Positions 12,380 to 22,845 of a DNA stretch of 64,000 nt are shown here, piece after piece. Source of the stretch: Paragonimus westermani (lineage: Eukaryota; Platyhelminthes; Trematoda; Plagiorchiida; Troglotrematidae). How positions within the stretch are numbered: position 1 is the stretch's first letter; every line of letters starts with the position of its first letter. The stretch lies in the NCBI GenBank assembly GCA_008508345.1, contig QNGE01001718.1:84329-148328 (forward strand), given 5' to 3'. The notes under the pieces were generated by a model. The model saw only the letters and a program-made list of their open reading frames with translations. It did no database searches and had not been told where the DNA came from. The position numbers and the translations under genes were made by a program.

Positions 12380-12961
12380 TTACCCGCAGTGGAGAAAGTA
12401 GGAATGGAAACGTTCCAGTTTCTATGCAGTTCTTTGCATTTTGAAGATGTGGAGCAGATTCCACATTAACCAGCCCGGTCACTCACATTGTTTAGCATAG
12501 TCTGCATGCCCTCGATCGGGGTGCTAAGTCAAACACCTTGTGCAACCCCCACTCCTGTTAACTTAAGGTCAGAGAGAAACTCAAAACCAATTTCATTGGA
12601 TGCCTCAAGTGCAACTTCCAGGATGAATGAATGAATGAATGAATTTTACAGGGTGGGGAGATCGAACAATCTTGATGAACACCATTAGAAGCAGGGAACG
12701 CACCAAATAATTCTCCATGAGTAGGCGAATCGAAATCAACCTTTAAGTCTAAAAATACCACTACCTTTGGCTATCTTTAGGAGTTTCGATTCTCAATGAT
12801 CTGTCACAAGTTAAAGATGTAATTAATGCACCCTCGGTCGGACCAGAATCCTGATTTTTCTTCACGTTGCTGACTTCCTCTGGGCTTAGTGAACGGACAT
12901 AATATAATGTTGATGAGTAACTTGAAAGCAGTAGACAGATTGATTTCTTTCTTGCTGTCAT
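12380..12961 (-). pseudogene. LINE reverse transcriptase fragment
   Basis: The minus strand reads, in shifting frames, through VFLDLKVDFDSPTHG (RT motif with the catalytic aspartate, normally FLDLKAAFDSV), then ELFGAFPASNGVHQDCSISP (the SNGVRQGCPLSP motif). Next come ALEASNEIGFEF and TPIEGMQTMLN, the region around the YADD box, whose own motif is lost in this copy. The middle of the palm seems deleted between the FDS and GEL words. The enzyme would have primed cDNA synthesis on nicked DNA; this copy cannot. Confidence 0.7.
12627..12650. repeat. (TGAA)n microsatellite
   Basis: About five TGAA units lie in the degenerate RT region. The repeat has expanded inside the LINE pseudogene and adds FIHSFIHS-type sequence to the minus frame. 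Confidence 0.8.
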
Positions 12962-13226
12962 ATAAACCTTTGGTCTTGTTTTACAAACGGGAACTACAAA
13001 TGCTAAGCATCATTCACGAGGTACCACTCTGAGTTCCGAAATCGCCTTAAGGATTTTTGTCTTTCCTGATACCAGCCCCTCCTCCCACCAACTTTGAAAA
13101 GATAATGACGGAACAGATCTGGTGTAGAATATTTGTTTCACTCCTAAAGACCAGGCTCCAGGGCCACTTTTGCTTCCGACGGAGCACTTTCTTGAGAGTA
13201 ATAACTCATCATTCTGTTACTGTCGT

Positions 13227-13589
13227 CTACGTGGTTTGGTTAAGGCCAGCTGGACTCTTCCTAGAAATGTTCAACCCACTTCTCAAGTCGGCGCTACTGG
13301 TTGGTGATAAGTGAACCATCTTTTTTCCGTCTTGTCTCACACAGACTCGACATCCACTACAACCACGGATAAGGAATGAAGACTTCCTGCTACTGCCAAA
13401 TAAAAAGGTTCTCTCCATCTCTTTCGACTGTTCGACCAAGTGGTGTTCACCGTCTTTCATTAGGCTTCCGACCAGCTTGCATTTAAATTCCCGACGGTGG
13501 TCACCATAGTCCAAGCCAATTCGAATCGAAAGACGCGTGCTCATTAGGCTTATCGTAGCGACAGAAATATAGTTCTGTTCCACCTGCAC
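13227..13589 (-). pseudogene. LINE endonuclease-RT linker
   Basis: A 120-codon minus frame contains EMERTFLFGSSRKSSFLIRG, CRVCVRQDGKKM and a following RSGLNIS. This matches the usual linker of CR1/RTE-like LINEs between endonuclease and RT (A..E.A...GN.R.L..LI..T, then DG, then RW.EHF). It is in the correct order between the endonuclease piece (13889-14283) and RT (12380-12961). The frame is open but isolated by stops at both sides. Confidence 0.6.
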
Positions 13590-13888
13590 AGCTCCTTCGA
13601 AACATACCTGTTCACAGTGTATACTTTCATAATTGCTGCGATTTGTTCTCAGTGTTGGTTAGGTTCTCTTAAATAACTAACTCAATCTGTTCACCGATAC
13701 TTCCTGCAAGGCGTTCTTCACGCCCTTCTCGCTCGAATGCCAGTTAAGTAGTTTGCATTCACGAGTGTATGAACTCTGGGCAAATGACAAAACAAAGCGG
13801 GCGCACAGAGCAGAATGGTCCGACTCCAGGCGACTGCTCTAAAATGCACGATAGTCTTCAAGATAGCGGTACCACTTGTAAGTAATTG

Positions 13889-14283
13889 CTATTTGTGCCC
13901 ATGGCTGTGTAACGCAAGGAGGTCTTCATGTAACACAAGGCTTATTCTGTGTTGAAATGAGGTACTCGGAGTATAGAGACCCCGGGATGCGCACAGTTGC
14001 AGCAGTATTTTGCTACTGTCGGTGTGTTGTGCCCGGACACTGAACATACTCCTCAGCCGCTTCTGGTCTGAAGAAGGATGACCAAGCTGATCATTAAGAT
14101 CATCGGCTGGTATGATGATATCACAGCGTTGTCTGTACCAGAAGGTCGACGAAGGTGTCGTAGAACGCATCTTTGTAGCATCCTAGCACTTGTTTGTTGG
14201 GGCATACGCAGAGATAATGCAAATACGACGCTTTCCGGACGTTTTGACAGACTTAAACCGATACATTGAATCTGACAGTGCAC
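13889..14283 (-). pseudogene. LINE AP-type endonuclease fragment
   Basis: Two overlapping minus frames give ICIISAYAPT-like words at the start, then IIIPADDLNDQLGHPSSDQ (normally GDMNAQVG) and HTDSSKILLQLCASRGLY (normally DNG..LL.LCA...L). These are the central motifs of the APE-type endonuclease that nicks target DNA. The catalytic GD pair reads AD and the frame shifts at least once, so it is dead. It marks the 5'-most visible part of LINE copy 1. Confidence 0.65.
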
Positions 14284-14436
14284 AGGTGACCACTCAACGC
14301 TCTGCTGTGGAACTTAGTGAGATTCACACTCCAACTTAGACAAAAGATTCAGCTGCAGCATCACCAAAAAGCCTGTGAATAAAACTCTCGGATCAAGAGT
14401 TATAAAGAGGTGAGATCAAGTGGATAACGGTGATAG

Positions 14437-14636
14437 AGTCATGAGAAGAAAAGCGTAACAAACAAGCTGGTTTCCAGCGCCTCATCAGTCTAACAATAAC
14501 ATATTTATATGGGGTCGACCACGGTAGTACATCAGTAGGATGAGGGATGTTATTCATTGGTGTCAAGTTAGTTGAACTCGTGAGGTCTCTTTAACACCAG
14601 TAACTTGAGTTGCGTAAATCAATGCTCCTGTGTATC
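14437..14636 (-). repeat. Penelope-like element terminal repeat, copy 1
   Basis: About 200 bp matches 16879-17090 in the same orientation; shared words include caaacaagct, ctcatcagtct, catcagtaggatgagggat, gtcaagttagttgaa and taacttgagttg. The two copies bracket the Penelope-like RT remnant at 15841-16460, so they are probably its terminal repeats (pLTRs). On the minus strand it keeps CTGATGA and GGAAAC boxes, but the flanking stems of a hammerhead ribozyme are not preserved here. Confidence 0.6.
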
Positions 14637-15840
14637 AGGTCGACCCGGGCTATTGATGCATGGCCCCGGGAGGTTCAGTGGCTGGACCACACGCTTCGGT
14701 GAGCATACGGAAGATTATTATAAGCAGACTGCAGTGGCTTCTACAATAGCTAATGATTTATCTTTGACCCACTTCGATTGGGCCGCACAGACTCAGTAGA
14801 TCGGCTTGAACAAGTCTACCGTGTTGATCAGATGGCCAGATTCCACCATGTCCGATTGTCAAGCCTGTATCGGTCCTCGAGCTAGCCACGCCGGATGATG
14901 CTCCCGGATGCGTCAGGTAGTCGTCTGGTTGTGCAGCTTATGTAAACATAAAAAGAGGCGGCATGTACCAACATTATATCTTTTAGCTGGGCACGTAGAA
15001 CTGATGTGGAGAAAAGTCGAACAGGTGACAACCACGAAATAGTTTATTTTTAAGTGCCACTCTAAGTCTTCCGGTTATATTGTCAGCATTGTTATCGCCT
15101 TTGAGTGGCAACGTAATATAGACCTGTTTTTGTCTACAGTTTGCGGTCTACCTACTTTTGTGCTAATTATCATGTGCTTACAGACAAACTGTTTTTCCTC
15201 TCCTATGTTGCTGTTTGAACGGATTTTCGCCGATCAATCTGGTAAATGCCGAATTGAGTTCTTCTTCGAAATTAAAATTGATATACCGTCCTGATCAGGC
15301 TGCTTTACGATATACTTCACGTTTTATTGTTCTATCCTCACGACTTGGCATGAACATGCCTGAAAACCATATACCAACTGATAATACATGTTCCAGAGTG
15401 AAGCGGATATTTTTGTAGACACATATGGACTGTATCAGTGTTTAACTGAGACATCTGAATTCATCTGCCGTACAGATAATATCGATCGAATAAGGTTTAT
15501 AACGAGCCAGTGACTTTACGCGGTCTATAAAGAATATCGGCTAGTAAATGGCCTAACGATGATCCCCTCGCTACTTAGCCCTTTTGGAGATATAACTTAC
15601 GGAAAAACTTAAACTGAGCGTTGTATGTGCAGCGATACCAAAGCTGTTGTAGCCCGTCTACTTATATCCCCACGTTTGTCTTGTGCTCCTTGCATACCAG
15701 TCAGAAAACTTATCTGTGTTGCTTGGGGAGATATTTGAGAAGAAAAACATCACATCAGTTAAGAATAAACGCATCCCTTTTGCCTTCACTTGCCTTACTG
15801 TTTCGATAAATTCAAAAGAATCCCGAAGACTATGAATCGC
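14637..15840. other. Probable body of the Penelope-like element, decayed
   Basis: This stretch should hold the rest of the RT and the endonuclease if the element were complete. I could not recognise either, so it is deleted, replaced or too diverged. No other gene is visible. Confidence 0.35.
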
Positions 15841-16460
15841 TCATTTTTTCCCAACTGGTTTTAACAACTGGGCTAGCCATTCTGTAGCTGCGTAGTACGG
15901 TGAATTGTACGCATCTAAAATCCGCCATAATGATGCTCTGTTCTTATGCACCTTAGGTAACCCATAAAGCTTGGGAATTACACTGCCTACTGGTCTAACT
16001 CCTTCGAAGGTAGTTGGATCAATCGGCCCCTGTTCCATACACCTTTTTTAATGCCTTTTCAAAGGTCGCTGTTTTTTCCTTTTCAGTCTTCATGCAAACG
16101 GATTTGGTTTCATCTTCCAGCAGCGCATTAATTTTAGCTAAGTACTCAGCTTCATCTAGAATGACGAGTCTAGCACCTTTATCAGGTCTGATTTCACTTT
16201 AGGAACTCCAATGAGTCTACATGCCGTCGAGTGAGCGGGTGTTTTAATGGTTTTTCGGGTCAGGTATTGATAGCATGACTGAACTAAGGCTAATTTGAGA
16301 GTCACAGTACTGAGAGCTGACGATGGCTGCCGATCTATCGATGGGTCACGAAGGTTTTCAAATTGACTTTCTAAATCCAAATGCCTAAATTTAATTTTAG
16401 GATAGTAAAAGTTTGGTCCCAGTGATAAAACTTCAAAAGCAAATTTATCCAATACCAAAG
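15841..16460 (-). pseudogene. Penelope-like element RT, N-terminal part
   Basis: Reading the minus strand in three frames gives, in order, FEVLSLGPNFYYPKIKF, RPDKGARLVILDEAEYLAKI, DETKSVCMKTEKEK and KLYGLPKVHKNRASLWRILD. RPDKG and YGLPK.HK..LRPI are hallmarks of Penelope-like RT and its N-terminal extension. At least two frameshifts separate the parts, and the sequence ends soon after the YGLPK block, before the catalytic YxDD. Penelope-like RTs make cDNA primed at chromosome breaks or telomeres. Repeats at 14437 and 16879 flank this remnant. Confidence 0.8.
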
Positions 16461-16878
16461 GGAAAAATCATGCATTTACCGCTCCGGATTTCTCAGAAAT
16501 TCAGCCTTAGATATGGTCGAGTTGAGCTGATTTTTCAGTCATACTGACCACTTTTTTTGGCTATGATCTGCTAAACGTAACTGTCCAACTCGCTTGCCTC
16601 ATTCGTTGGCAACTCTGTAAATATTCTTGCGGAAATAGTCTGCTTGTAGTCAAAGTCGTACGCTCTGTCCCTCCGTGTGTTCTTCTCACTTAAGGCTAGT
16701 CGCTGTAGTGAAGTTCCATTAATATTAACGCAATTTCTTCTGAGGATGGTTAAACAATGTTTCGGAAGTTCTCCACGTTCGATACGTTGTTCGAGAAACT
16801 CGACAGCCGCATTTGCTTCCGCAACTCGTGTACAGTGGGGTCTTTGGTTTGTATAAGTATCGTGAATACGCCCGCTTT

Positions 16879-17090
16879 AGTCATGAGTAGAAACTAGTAG
16901 CAAACAAGCTAGTTTCCAGCCACTCATCAGTCTAAATGCAACACATTTATATGAGTTCGCCCACGGTAGTCCATCAGTAGGATGAGGGATGGTATTCATT
17001 AATGTCAAGTTAGTTGAATTCGTGAGGTCTAATCACGTAACACCGGTAACTTGAGTTGTAGAAGTTATTGGAAAAATCGGTACTCCTACA
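16879..17090 (-). repeat. Penelope-like element terminal repeat, copy 2
   Basis: Direct counterpart of 14437-14636, on the 5' side of the RT remnant as read on the minus strand. Its continuation (17098-17235) is an inverted copy of its left half, giving a long imperfect palindrome. It contains the hammerhead-like fold annotated separately. Inner pairs such as CAAGTTA/TAACTTG also occur within it. Confidence 0.6.
16888..16934 (-). ncRNA. Hammerhead-ribozyme-like motif in Penelope repeat
   Basis: On the minus strand CTGATGA (16930-16924) is followed seven bases later by GAAA (16916-16913). Stem I can form from TAGA (16934-16931) and TCTA (16891-16888). Stem III can form from ACTAG (16913-16909) and CTAGT (16897-16893), leaving a T at 16892 in the cleavage position. 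Hammerhead ribozymes are known in terminal repeats of Penelope-like elements. Against this, stem II (GTGGCTG) does not close with the usual G-C pair, so activity is doubtful. Confidence 0.4.
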
Positions 17091-17499
17091 TAAGTTTCAC
17101 TATCCCTCATCCTACTGATGTACTACCCTTGAAAATCCCACATAACTATGTTGTATTTAGCCAGATGCTTAATCACTGAAATCGAGCTTGTTTGTTAAGC
17201 ATGTATTCTCGTGACTAAAGCGAGCATGTTCACGGTGCTAGAATTGTAGTCTCACATCTGCGACAAACAGCACACATCGCATTTGAGAGAGCGCTCGTCG
17301 GCCGAGCTTATCGACCAACTTGTCAGATAGTGAAAGCATTGAAAGCGTCAGTGCCTACTAGTTTTCTTGACTTTATAAAACCAATAACACACGAAGGCGC
17401 ACAGAAGAAAAAAACTTTGGGGTAAAATAAAAGGAGAAAGATGTAATGGGCGAATAACGTCATCATCGGGAGAGAGGTTGCTTCTGACACTTCCCGGTC

Positions 17500-17620
17500 G
17501 TTTATGCCGTAGAAGGGGTTTGACTGGAAGGATTCCGTCCTGAGTCTCTGACCTAGACGTCTGGTCTGCTAAGCAACTGGGCCACAGTAATTCTTCGGGA
17601 GACCCATCCGGTAGCTAATG
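17500..17620 (-). repeat. tRNA-like SINE head, second type
   Basis: The minus strand holds an A-box-like TGGCCCAGTTGCTTAGC and a B-box-like GGACGGAATCC at tRNA spacing, with an anticodon-arm-like pairing between them. It differs from the main SINE. It could be a tRNA pseudogene rather than a SINE. Confidence 0.4.
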
Positions 17621-17929
17621 ATTCAAGAGTCTGACTCAGTTGACAATTAGGAGCTTGTCTAGTTTAGAGACATGGTGAATAACACACCCATGTCTGATTT
17701 CGATCACTGCTGTGCGCAGTAGATTTATCTGAACCTACGTCAGGCTTTTGAGTGATACCGGATATTTTCATTCATATTGGATGATGCGCCGGTCGTCACG
17801 ATCAACCGTCGGGCCGTCTGCATGCTTTTTGTTTGAGGGCACATTTTCTAACACCGTTCGTTTCGATTAGGAAGACAACAGTGCCACAACTGCAGAAATA
17901 ATTCTGTCACACTGATCTGGAAAGTGTGT

Positions 17930-18750
17930 TTGCCGAGGATTTCTATAATGAAGGACAACTGTTAAGTCTTGCAACCTAATCGTCACTGTGCGACAGTGTG
18001 TTGTCGCATATTAACACAATCTCTGACCGGGCTGTACTGATCTTCACCTGATCTAGCAGGGTTCACTGCTAGCCCTTGCAGTCACTGGTGTTGTATGCTC
18101 CGTCATCGTCGTTACTGAGCTTGATGTCACCTCCAACCAAATGAAGATTACAGCCTCCATTATTTGTCACAGAGATGTATGCCCTTGTTCCTTTTAATGA
18201 ACGTCCCACTGACCTCGTAAAGAACAAATGGAAGTTTGTCTCATCTATCCAGCAAATGGTCTTTGCATTTGCACAACACTCCATCTGTCGGTATGCAAAC
18301 AGTCACTGTAATTCCGAATTCTCATTTGAGTTCATGCTATCAGGTACTTGGCACAGTTTCTTGACAGTTATACACTGGCCATCCAAGTGTCGACTAATCG
18401 TTGTGGTCGATAACCCCTTCTCAAACTCAACCTTGACACGCAATCACAAAAACTTCAATGTAATCTTTGGGTCTACGGACATCCACTTCAGCAAAATATC
18501 GATCTCTGATTCGGTCAGTTTTGCTTCTGTGTCCTTTGCGCGGCTGAGCTTCATAAGTGATGCAATCCACATGAAGCCACTTGTAAGCGGCGCTGCACTT
18601 GACTCTGTTCAGACGGACAATCGTGCGCCAGTCATCGCCCTTTATGAATTCTTCGACAATGCGTCTGTGTGCTTCGGGACAGATATGACTCTAATTGTGT
18701 CCGCCAACCATGTATGCAACAGAACTACTGGACTTGAGATCCACAGATAA
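17930..18750 (-). pseudogene. IS630/Tc1-like DDE transposase remnant
   Basis: The minus strand reads IVEEFIKGDDWRTIVRLNRV, then AYKWLHVD (helix-turn-helix region at the N-terminus). A frame-shifted middle follows, then ICWIDETNFHLFFTRSVGRS and NGGCNLHLVGGD (first catalytic aspartate in WIDETNF), and near 17985 IVLICDNTLSHSD (second aspartate, normally DNAPSH). This order is that of DDE transposases of the IS630-Tc1-mariner group, which cut and paste their own DNA. Several stops and frameshifts make it inactive. I saw no clear terminal inverted repeats, and the third acidic residue could not be placed. Confidence 0.7.
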
Positions 18751-20341
18751 TCCCAACCAAGCACAATCCTTTACCTGTCAAGAGAACTAATACCCGCAGT
18801 TTGATGAATTAGTAGGAACAGAGTCAGGTGATCTGTACTCCACTTCGACCGCTAACCCAGTTCTCATTAAGGAAATCAATTGATACCCGCCGAATAACCA
18901 CTTCGTCGACCAAATTAACCAACCGGAAGTGCTCTACTTAAGATTGATTGTCCCTTCGGATTAGTTGGGTCAATCACTTTCTTGCCGTCACGTACAAGAT
19001 TCTAATGTGGAAATCCCAATGCGCCAAAGTGAACTGGTTTAACGTGTAATGGAAAATTTTGTGCTTAAAATTGAAACAGATTTGTAAAAAGTACAGTAAC
19101 GTGTGGGACACTCATGACCTGGGATTCACCGAACGGACTGCGCACTGATACGCGGTAACATGCCTCACAGTTGAACATGGAATAAACAAAATCACGGTCA
19201 TTCGCGTTGTTTAACATATTGCTGAATGAACTGCGGAGTCTAAGATTGGTTTTCACTAAACGATTTAGAGAACATATATGCCTTAGGTGCATATTTGTTG
19301 AGGGATGAAAGTGAAATGAGTAGGACACAGATAGTCTAGAAATCCTCTAGTTTTAACTGATAATTGTGATGTTTGTGGGTGAGATATGGAATCGTTGTTC
19401 AATCCTTTTGTGCTTGTCCACTTAAGTGGCCGCGCAGTTTGCTTTAGATTAACCAACTCAGGCGAAATGTTGTCAATTTTTAAGGTACTAAATAAATTCC
19501 TTTTGGAAATGTCAATTTGCTAATTGTACGGAAGATTCGATCACGTCGAAGACGTTGTTGAGCAGAAGACTTTCAATGTAGATGATATGGACCAAGCGAA
19601 CGAAGACACGTTGGGTTATGAAAAAGCGAACCTACCATTAAGAGGTTATTGCCAATAGCTAACGGCCTAAGTTAATTTCGGTACACTACTTACCTAGTAA
19701 ACTTTGAAAAAGTTGGGCGTTCATACTGAAGTGTTCCGTTGAACAGTAAACAGAATTATAGCGTGTCCTCGTGGTCACATTTGAAACAAAACTCTACGAG
19801 CGGTTTCATCCTGATTTGGACTCACCAGGTACAGACAGACTGAGTGGAATATCGAACATGTGTGAACGCACTCACTCTGCTGCATTCGACGTTTTATTTA
19901 AAGAGTGGAAGTGTGGTCTGTAAGCGCTCCTAGGCCGATGTATAATTTAACTGTCGATTCCTTATTTGAACTGGAAGCACTAACCAAATACCACTGCCGT
20001 AAATGTCCCACCTAACACAGTTGGGTCTCATCTAAATTCATGAATCTGCCATATTACTTATTTGATGTTATTTGATAATCCACCCTCGTAATTGTGTGTT
20101 CTTTTCAATCTACTTAATAAAAGTATGTAAACACAACGTTCGTATTGTTGGAATTTGTTCCTATTAAATTTTGTGCCCATATCTCACTGTTGTATAGAGA
20201 AAGGTTACAAAACTACTCTAATGAGATTAGTGTAACGGAATTTCGTTGTCGTCACCCTTAAGTTAACTGTGCCGACAGTGTTACTACGGCGTAGTATGTA
20301 TTCATTATTTTTGTACAACCCACTTCTTTTTCAAAATACAG
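18751..20341. other. Intron sequence, no element recognised
   Basis: End of the 8213-20341 intron. No repeat or exon-like segment convinced me; several single frames with one splice site occur by chance. The last bases (acttctttttcaaaatacag) form the acceptor of the next exon. Confidence 0.4.
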
Positions 20342-20476
20342 GCAAATTTGTTGAATGACATTGAAGTACTTCGAAATACGGAATTATTATCAATGCGTCT
20401 GGTGGCAGACAAAATGACCTGGGCTCCGCTCAGCAATCGCGGAATTCGTAGACATCGGCGTCGGACAGAGGAAAAG
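20342..20476 (+). CDS. Unknown multi-exon gene, visible exon 2
   Basis: A 135-bp exon (45 codons, phase 0 at both ends) lies between a T-rich acceptor ending in ACAG and the donor AAG|gtttgt. It encodes NDIEVLRNTELLSMRLVAD, then TWAPLSNRG and a basic tail RRHRRRTEEK. The first half could form an amphipathic helix, and the arginine-rich end could bind nucleic acid or act as a localisation signal; both are inference. It joins exon 1 and exon 3 in frame. The donor is non-consensus at positions +3 and +4, which slightly lowers confidence. Confidence 0.65.
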
Positions 20477-22394
20477 GTTTGTTGAGTTTAACCTGAATAT
20501 ATCAATTACAACACAGAGAACCAACAAGCTATCCTGCATCTGAGGTACTCACATATCCGTTCGCCAGATACTCATAAAAGCACGTAAACTGAAAGTGTGT
20601 TTGGGACAAGTTAGAACCTTCTAATTTTCTGGCAGCTTGTAAGCAAGCGTACACAAATGATCAACCAACCCGGTTGATCTTTGTCAGTACAGATAAAAAA
20701 TGTTGCTATACAGCTGGCCTTAAGATAATCCTTCCAATTCCTTCACCTTATTCGTCAAATGGTCGGTGTAACCAGCGTCAGCAGTTAGCTAAAAAAAAAC
20801 AGGTTTCTCACAACTACCTTTAGATTGTATAAGAGATCGGCATAAGCAGTTCACAGTTTGTTTGTCAGATAGACCAGCAGTACTTAATGAGACTTCAGGA
20901 AACGCACACAAATCCAATTGGATTGACCTTTTGACAGTTTGTGGCCATCTACTGGGCAACTGGATTGAGTTAGCCCGACAAGAAGCAACCATGCTTTCAG
21001 ATTATGCTAAATCCGGTCCGGTTTGGAGCAGTGCACCTTGTTTATACTATACAAGAACGGATTATTGATAAAGGCTATTAGTTTACTTAGCTGTAAACAT
21101 TTATCAACTAAAAACAGACTACTGCCACTGATTCAGGTTTCCGTTTGTAGGTACGGTAAATACGGATCACAGCTTTCCATTCATAAGGTATAGTACACCC
21201 GGACTTATATATACACCGAAAGTTAGGCACTATGGTCTGCTGCTCGATTCGAATAAACAACATAGACCATGCCTCCTCTATGGGACAACGTGGCCACTCC
21301 AAAACCTTGAACATTTTGACTCATTTACTCACTAATCGCACTGTCTTTTTTGAAATCTACCAGCTGACCCAAGAGATAAATCAATGCGGCGAGATTCTTC
21401 ATGAAGTTAATTCTGTAACCTTTTAGCATTAAGATTACAATGGCGTCGATTAGCGTGACAGAGTTCCTAGGTAAGGGGAGACCCGGCTTTGGAAACTTTC
21501 TGTCCGGCTAGATTTGATCTCATTAAAAAGTTGTTAAGCCACCATGTCGCATCGTCTGGCCTACAGGTTAGTCATACACAAACGGATAAGCGACATTGTT
21601 TTGACCCATCTGATCATAGGTTAACATCTGCGAGAGTAGACCTATCCATTACTTGGTCAAGTTACCTGGAATGAAGTTGTTAAGCGACGTAGACAGCAGT
21701 TTGACCACGACTAGCGTTAAAATATGATGAACAGCACACCACTCGCCTACCCGAGCATGGGTGAGCGTTATGTTTCAGGCAATTGTTATGAACACTGGTC
21801 GAATTTTTAGGCCGGTCTATTCGCGTCAACACACTCATCCTTAGCAATAAGCGAAAATCGTTCCGCCTGGTTTAGCTAAACAGAACGAACAGACAATGTG
21901 TACAGCGGTCTTTAAAATTTAATTTGCCAATTGGATCCTCTTAGCTTACCGGTTTCAATAAAGCAGAGCAAGTGTCTCATAAAATAATGCTCAGTAGTCA
22001 CTACCGCATGTGCTCATTTGCGTAATGCTCACGAGTTTGTGTGCGACACCGTAATTTGAACAGAACGAAACGAGTGTTAAGTGTGATGTGGTTCGGATTA
22101 CGCAGTGCATTCTGAAAGTGGGTCCGGTCCTTCCCGCGGCACAAAAGCTATTAGAATTTGGTTGAGGTACAACCAGGGCCTGTTAATCGTCGTCAGCATG
22201 ATTCGAAATGGCGTAGAAGATTCTGAGTTTCATGTCTTGTGATCAACACACTGGTTTCAGATCACAGCTGGTATATTTGTGAAATTTTGTGGCTATAGGT
22301 CAATCGCAAGTCTCAGAAATGTCAGTAGAAAACACACGGTATACATAGCGAATTTCGAGGCACACGTCAAAAATGCGCGAAGCCCTTCGAGAAA
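20477..22394. other. Intron sequence, no element recognised
   Basis: Start of the 16.2-kb intron between visible exons 2 and 3. A tiny ATG-bearing segment (about 21428-21470, MASISVTEF) lies between an AG and a good donor (gtaagg) but is too short to judge. Confidence 0.35.
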
Positions 22395-22427
22395 TCACTC
22401 ATTCCTCGTCTTTTCAGGCTCATATCG
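22395..22427 (-). CDS. Candidate nested gene, terminal exon
   Basis: After the acceptor CTGCAG on the minus strand, ten codons (RYEPEKTRNE) and a TGA stop at 22397-22395 follow in phase 0. That fits the donor of the preceding candidate exon across a 127-bp intron. It is very short and rests entirely on phase agreement with its neighbours. No obvious AATAAA was seen just downstream. Confidence 0.3.
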   Translation of the reverse strand, partial: RYEPEKTRNE

Positions 22428-22554
22428 CTGCAGAGCATAGTTGTATGGCAACAGTTGGAGAAAATTAGTTGCGCCAGTCAGAATTCATAGTCGTCGCATA
22501 TAGACCACCGTGACGAATGCTTTTGTCACTAGTTCTCCCTATTTTGAGACTTAC

Positions 22555-22629
22555 CTGATCTGTTCTAACTTTCGTGGGGTTCCTGTTTGATCGTCGTATT
22601 CCTTCGAAACAGGAAGAAAGCAAATCGTC
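22555..22629 (-). CDS. Candidate nested gene, middle exon
   Basis: A 75-bp exon (25 codons, phase 0 both ends) has a pyrimidine-rich acceptor (ttttcaatttag) and a perfect donor CAG|gtaagt. It encodes DDLLSSCFEGIRRSNRNPTK and ends VRTDQ. The intron to the upstream exon would be only 81 bp, short but acceptable for flatworms. I do not recognise the protein. Confidence 0.4.
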
Positions 22630-22710
22630 CTAAATTGAAAATGAGGTCAAAATGAGTCCATTTAGAACCACATCTCGTAGAACATTTAAGATACTGATCA
22701 GCTCACTTAC

Positions 22711-22845
22711 CAGCCACATTATTTGTGAGTTCATCAATGTATCGTAAGAACGAAGAGACACTTGCCTCACTACGTCAAAGTGAAGACTACCTCGTAGATC
22801 ATCTATTAATGTGGATTTAACATCTTGACGCAATCGGTTGTCTGT
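22711..22845 (-). CDS. Candidate nested gene, upstream exon
   Basis: A 135-bp minus-strand exon (45 codons, phase 0 both ends) starts after ACTAG and ends at CTG|gtaagt. Its peptide begins TDNRLRQDVKSTLIDDLRGS and ends LMNSQIMWL, a helical-looking, charged sequence without a motif I know. With the exons at 22629-22555 and 22427-22395 it makes an uninterrupted 80-codon C-terminus inside a large intron of the opposite-strand gene. Exons further upstream (higher coordinates) were not identified. Chance phase agreement cannot be excluded. Confidence 0.4.

Larger units (their letters stand above)
11175..14283 (-). mobile_element. Degenerate CR1/RTE-like LINE, copy 1
   Basis: On the minus strand, non-LTR retrotransposon domains occur in the expected order over 3.1 kb: an AP-type endonuclease piece (14283-13889), the endonuclease-RT linker (13589-13227), RT (12961-12380) and the C-terminal region (11643-11329). 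Reading frame changes and stops are frequent, so it is inactive. A SINE pair interrupts it at about 11809-12140, and a TGAA microsatellite sits in the RT part. The style resembles schistosome CR1-like elements, but the clade is not proved. A second copy of the 3' third is at 34484-35845. The 5' end and tail were not defined. Confidence 0.75.
16865..17238. repeat. Long imperfect inverted repeat
   Basis: The left arm (about 16865-16990) and right arm (about 17098-17235) are complementary with mismatches. Matching words include cgctttagtcatgag with gtgactaaagcg, caaacaagct with gagcttgtttg, and ccatcagtaggatgagggat with its complement near 17100. Penelope-like elements often carry such inverted terminal copies, so it is probably part of that element. 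Confidence 0.6.

Noticed and set aside
18175..18750. 191-codon open frame on the + strand
   Set aside because: It is the antisense shadow of the transposase remnant, whose minus-strand motifs are clear.
19690..19800. Minus-strand segment ending in a good donor (ctag|gtaagt)
   Set aside because: A single splice site with a 34-codon frame and no partner exon occurs often by chance.
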